Origin: Bacillota bacterium
Lineage (GTDB): Bacteria > Bacillota > Clostridia > Lachnospirales > Lachnospiraceae
NCBI GenBank assembly: GCA_023409835.1
Contig: JAEYQV010000133.1
Coordinates: forward strand, 1-62,906
Direction of reading: 5' to 3'
Length of the DNA: 62,906 nt
Of this stretch, positions 61,562-62,906 are shown in pieces. Each line of letters starts with the position of its first letter. The first letter of the stretch is position 1. Position numbers and translations under genes: made by a program. The notes beneath the pieces were generated by a model. That model was not told the DNA's origin and did no database searches. It worked only from the letters and a program-made list of their open reading frames with translations.

Positions 61562-62906
61562 ATGAAGCTTTGGGGCGGTCGCTTTACGAAGGAAACCAAT
61601 CAGTTGGTTCACAATTTTAACGCATCGATATCCTTTGACCAGAAATTCTTCCGTCAGGACATCGAAGGCAGCATGGCACATGTTACGATGCTGGAGAAAC
61701 AGGGTATCTTAACAGAAGAGGAAAAGGACAGTATTATCAGCGGTCTGTCCGGAATTCTGGAGGATATTCTGAACAACAGTCTGGTAATTGACGATGAGTA
61801 TGAGGATATTCACAGCTTCGTTGAAGCTCACTTAATCAGCCGGATCGGTGAGGCGGGCAAGAAATTGCATACCGGCAGAAGCCGCAACGACCAGGTCGCT
61901 CTGGATATGCGGTTATATGTCAGGGATGAGATTACTGAGCTGGACAATCTAGTAAAGCAGCTGTTACTGATCCTTCATGAGATTATGAAAGCAAATACAG
62001 GAACCTTCATGCCCGGCTTTACTCATTTGCAGAAGGCTCAGCCGGTTACCCTGGCACACCATATCGGAGCTTATTTTGAGATGTTCAAAAGGGACCGTTC
62101 CAGACTATCAGACATTAAGACAAGGATGAATTATTCCCCCTTAGGCTCCGGTGCCTTAGCCGGAACAACCTATCCTCTGGACCGTGAATATACCGCTGAG
62201 CTGCTCGGTTTTGACGGACCTACCTTAAATTCCATGGACGGTGTCTCCGATCGGGATTACCTAATTGAGCTTCTCAGTGCTCTCTCCACGATTATGATGC
62301 ATCTGAGCCGCTTCAGTGAAGAGGTTATTATCTGGAACAGCAACGAATACCGTTTTGTGGAGCTGGATGATGCTTATTCCACCGGTTCCTCCATTATGCC
62401 ACAGAAGAAGAATCCGGATATTGCGGAGCTGGTTCGCGGAAAAACCGGGCGTGTTTACGGTGCTCTCATGTCCCTGCTGACAACAATGAAAGGCCTGCCC
62501 CTTGCCTACAATAAGGATATGCAGGAGGACAAGGAGCTGACCTTTGACGCAATTGACACCGTGAAGGGATGTCTTGCATTATTTACAGGAATGGTTGCAA
62601 CTATGAGGTTTCATACCGATACCATGGCTGCCAGTGCGAAAAACGGCTTTACGAATGCCACGGACGCGGCGGATTATCTGGTCAATAAGGGAATACCGTT
62701 CCGGGATGCCCATGGGATCATCGGCCAGCTGGTGCTCTACTGTATTGACAGGAAGCTTGCTTTGGAGGATTTGACCCTGAAGGAATTCCAGGCGGTCAGC
62801 TCTGTATTCGATCAGGATATCTACGAGGCCATCAGCCTGACTACCTGCGTGGAGAAGCGGAATATCCTCGGTGCTCCCGGCCAGGAAGCAATGACTAGGG
62901 TAATAA
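61562..62906 (+). CDS. argH: Argininosuccinate lyase (cut by window end)
   Basis: Last step of arginine synthesis. 448 residues are visible and the frame is still open at the edge; the family is about 460, so only the tail is missing. MKLWGGRFTKETNQLVHNFN, HTGRSRNDQVALDMRLY, GFTHLQKAQPVTLAHHI and GSSIMPQKKNPDIAELVRGK are signatures; the catalytic Ser loop is the last of these. AGAGGTAGG lies before the ATG. It is separate from argG here, which would normally be close. Confidence 0.97.
   Translation, partial: MKLWGGRFTKETNQLVHNFNASISFDQKFFRQDIEGSMAHVTMLEKQGILTEEEKDSIISGLSGILEDILNNSLVIDDEYEDIHSFVEAHLISRIGEAGKKLHTGRSRNDQVALDMRLYVRDEITELDNLVKQLLLILHEIMKANTGTFMPGFTHLQKAQPVTLAHHIGAYFEMFKRDRSRLSDIKTRMNYSPLGSGALAGTTYPLDREYTAELLGFDGPTLNSMDGVSDRDYLIELLSALSTIMMHLSRFSEEVIIWNSNEYRFVELDDAYSTGSSIMPQKKNPDIAELVRGKTGRVYGALMSLLTTMKGLPLAYNKDMQEDKELTFDAIDTVKGCLALFTGMVATMRFHTDTMAASAKNGFTNATDAADYLVNKGIPFRDAHGIIGQLVLYCIDRKLALEDLTLKEFQAVSSVFDQDIYEAISLTTCVEKRNILGAPGQEAMTRVI

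Noticed and set aside
1..62906. Prophage, integrative element or intact insertion sequence
   Set aside because: No integrase, transposase, phage structural gene, tRNA target or att-like duplication was found anywhere; gene content is housekeeping.

Overview
The window reads as chromosomal backbone of a low-to-mid GC anaerobic Firmicute, most likely a cellulolytic or saccharolytic Lachnospiraceae (Lachnoclostridium/Anaerocolumna-like). This is inferred from gene content: Rex next to an ABC-F ATPase, rubredoxin and a short ferredoxin, a homocitrate/isopropylmalate-synthase-like enzyme beside isocitrate dehydrogenase (the Re-citrate synthase arrangement of clostridia), a leuS T-box, xylose isomerase, a maltodextrin operon with its own phosphorylase, and a small Cys/Gly-rich protein of clostridial type. 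I see no rRNA, tRNA, CRISPR array, prophage or intact insertion sequence.

Layout. 1-5.4 kb (minus strand): a tight run from rex through an unknown coiled-coil protein, acpS, NAD(P)HX epimerase/dehydratase, alr and a MazF/EndoA toxin to a CNNM-domain membrane protein cut by the window edge. A divergent ABC-F gene follows (5.6-7.6 kb). 7.8-11.6 kb: Re-citrate-synthase-like gene, isocitrate dehydrogenase and a GntR/FadR-type regulator, with a 363-bp array of 61-bp tandem repeats between the two enzymes. 11.9-19.6 kb: a 57-residue membrane protein, chemotaxis receptor, DUF554 protein, HD hydrolase, a cysteine desulfurase/TtcA-like/TcdA sulfur and tRNA-modification cluster, rubredoxin and ferredoxin. 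19.7-25.2 kb: xylA, subtilisin-like protease, cupin, Cys-rich small protein, small unknown protein and aroC. 25.5-30.1 kb: polyamine operon (XRE-cupin regulator plus potABCD). 30.3-35.7 kb: 2-hydroxyacid dehydrogenase, trpS, HAD phosphatase, luxS, an unknown gene pair and another unknown gene. 35.9-47.2 kb: maltodextrin locus transcribed malQ, glgP, malE, malF, malG, extracellular GH13 lipoprotein, with a divergent LacI regulator. 47.3-62.9 kb: unknown membrane protein, CDP-alcohol phosphatidyltransferase, leuS with T-box, DedA, MATE, P-type Ca2+ ATPase, small unknown, MBL-fold protein, enolase, M32 carboxypeptidase and argH (cut by the window end).

How the parts work together. The NADH-sensing repressor Rex heads a run that contains NAD(P)HX repair, and the rex promoter carries a Rex-like site in its spacer. 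The Re-citrate synthase/IDH pair would supply 2-oxoglutarate for glutamate; its promoter carries a 16-bp perfect palindrome over the -10 of the kind bound by FadR-type GntR proteins, and such a gene lies at the end of the cluster. The maltodextrin locus covers extracellular cutting, uptake (no MalK ATPase here) and phosphorolysis/transglycosylation.

The most unusual signals are non-coding: (i) a dispersed 34-nt imperfect hairpin present five times, each time next to a terminator hairpin and always with the same polarity; (ii) the 61-bp tandem repeats; (iii) a structured potC-potD intergenic RNA that sequesters the potD Shine-Dalgarno; and (iv) small 23-bp and 27-bp tandem repeats upstream of genes. 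No single spectacular new protein system is evident. All coordinates, pairings and motif matches were read by eye; no folding or database search was run.
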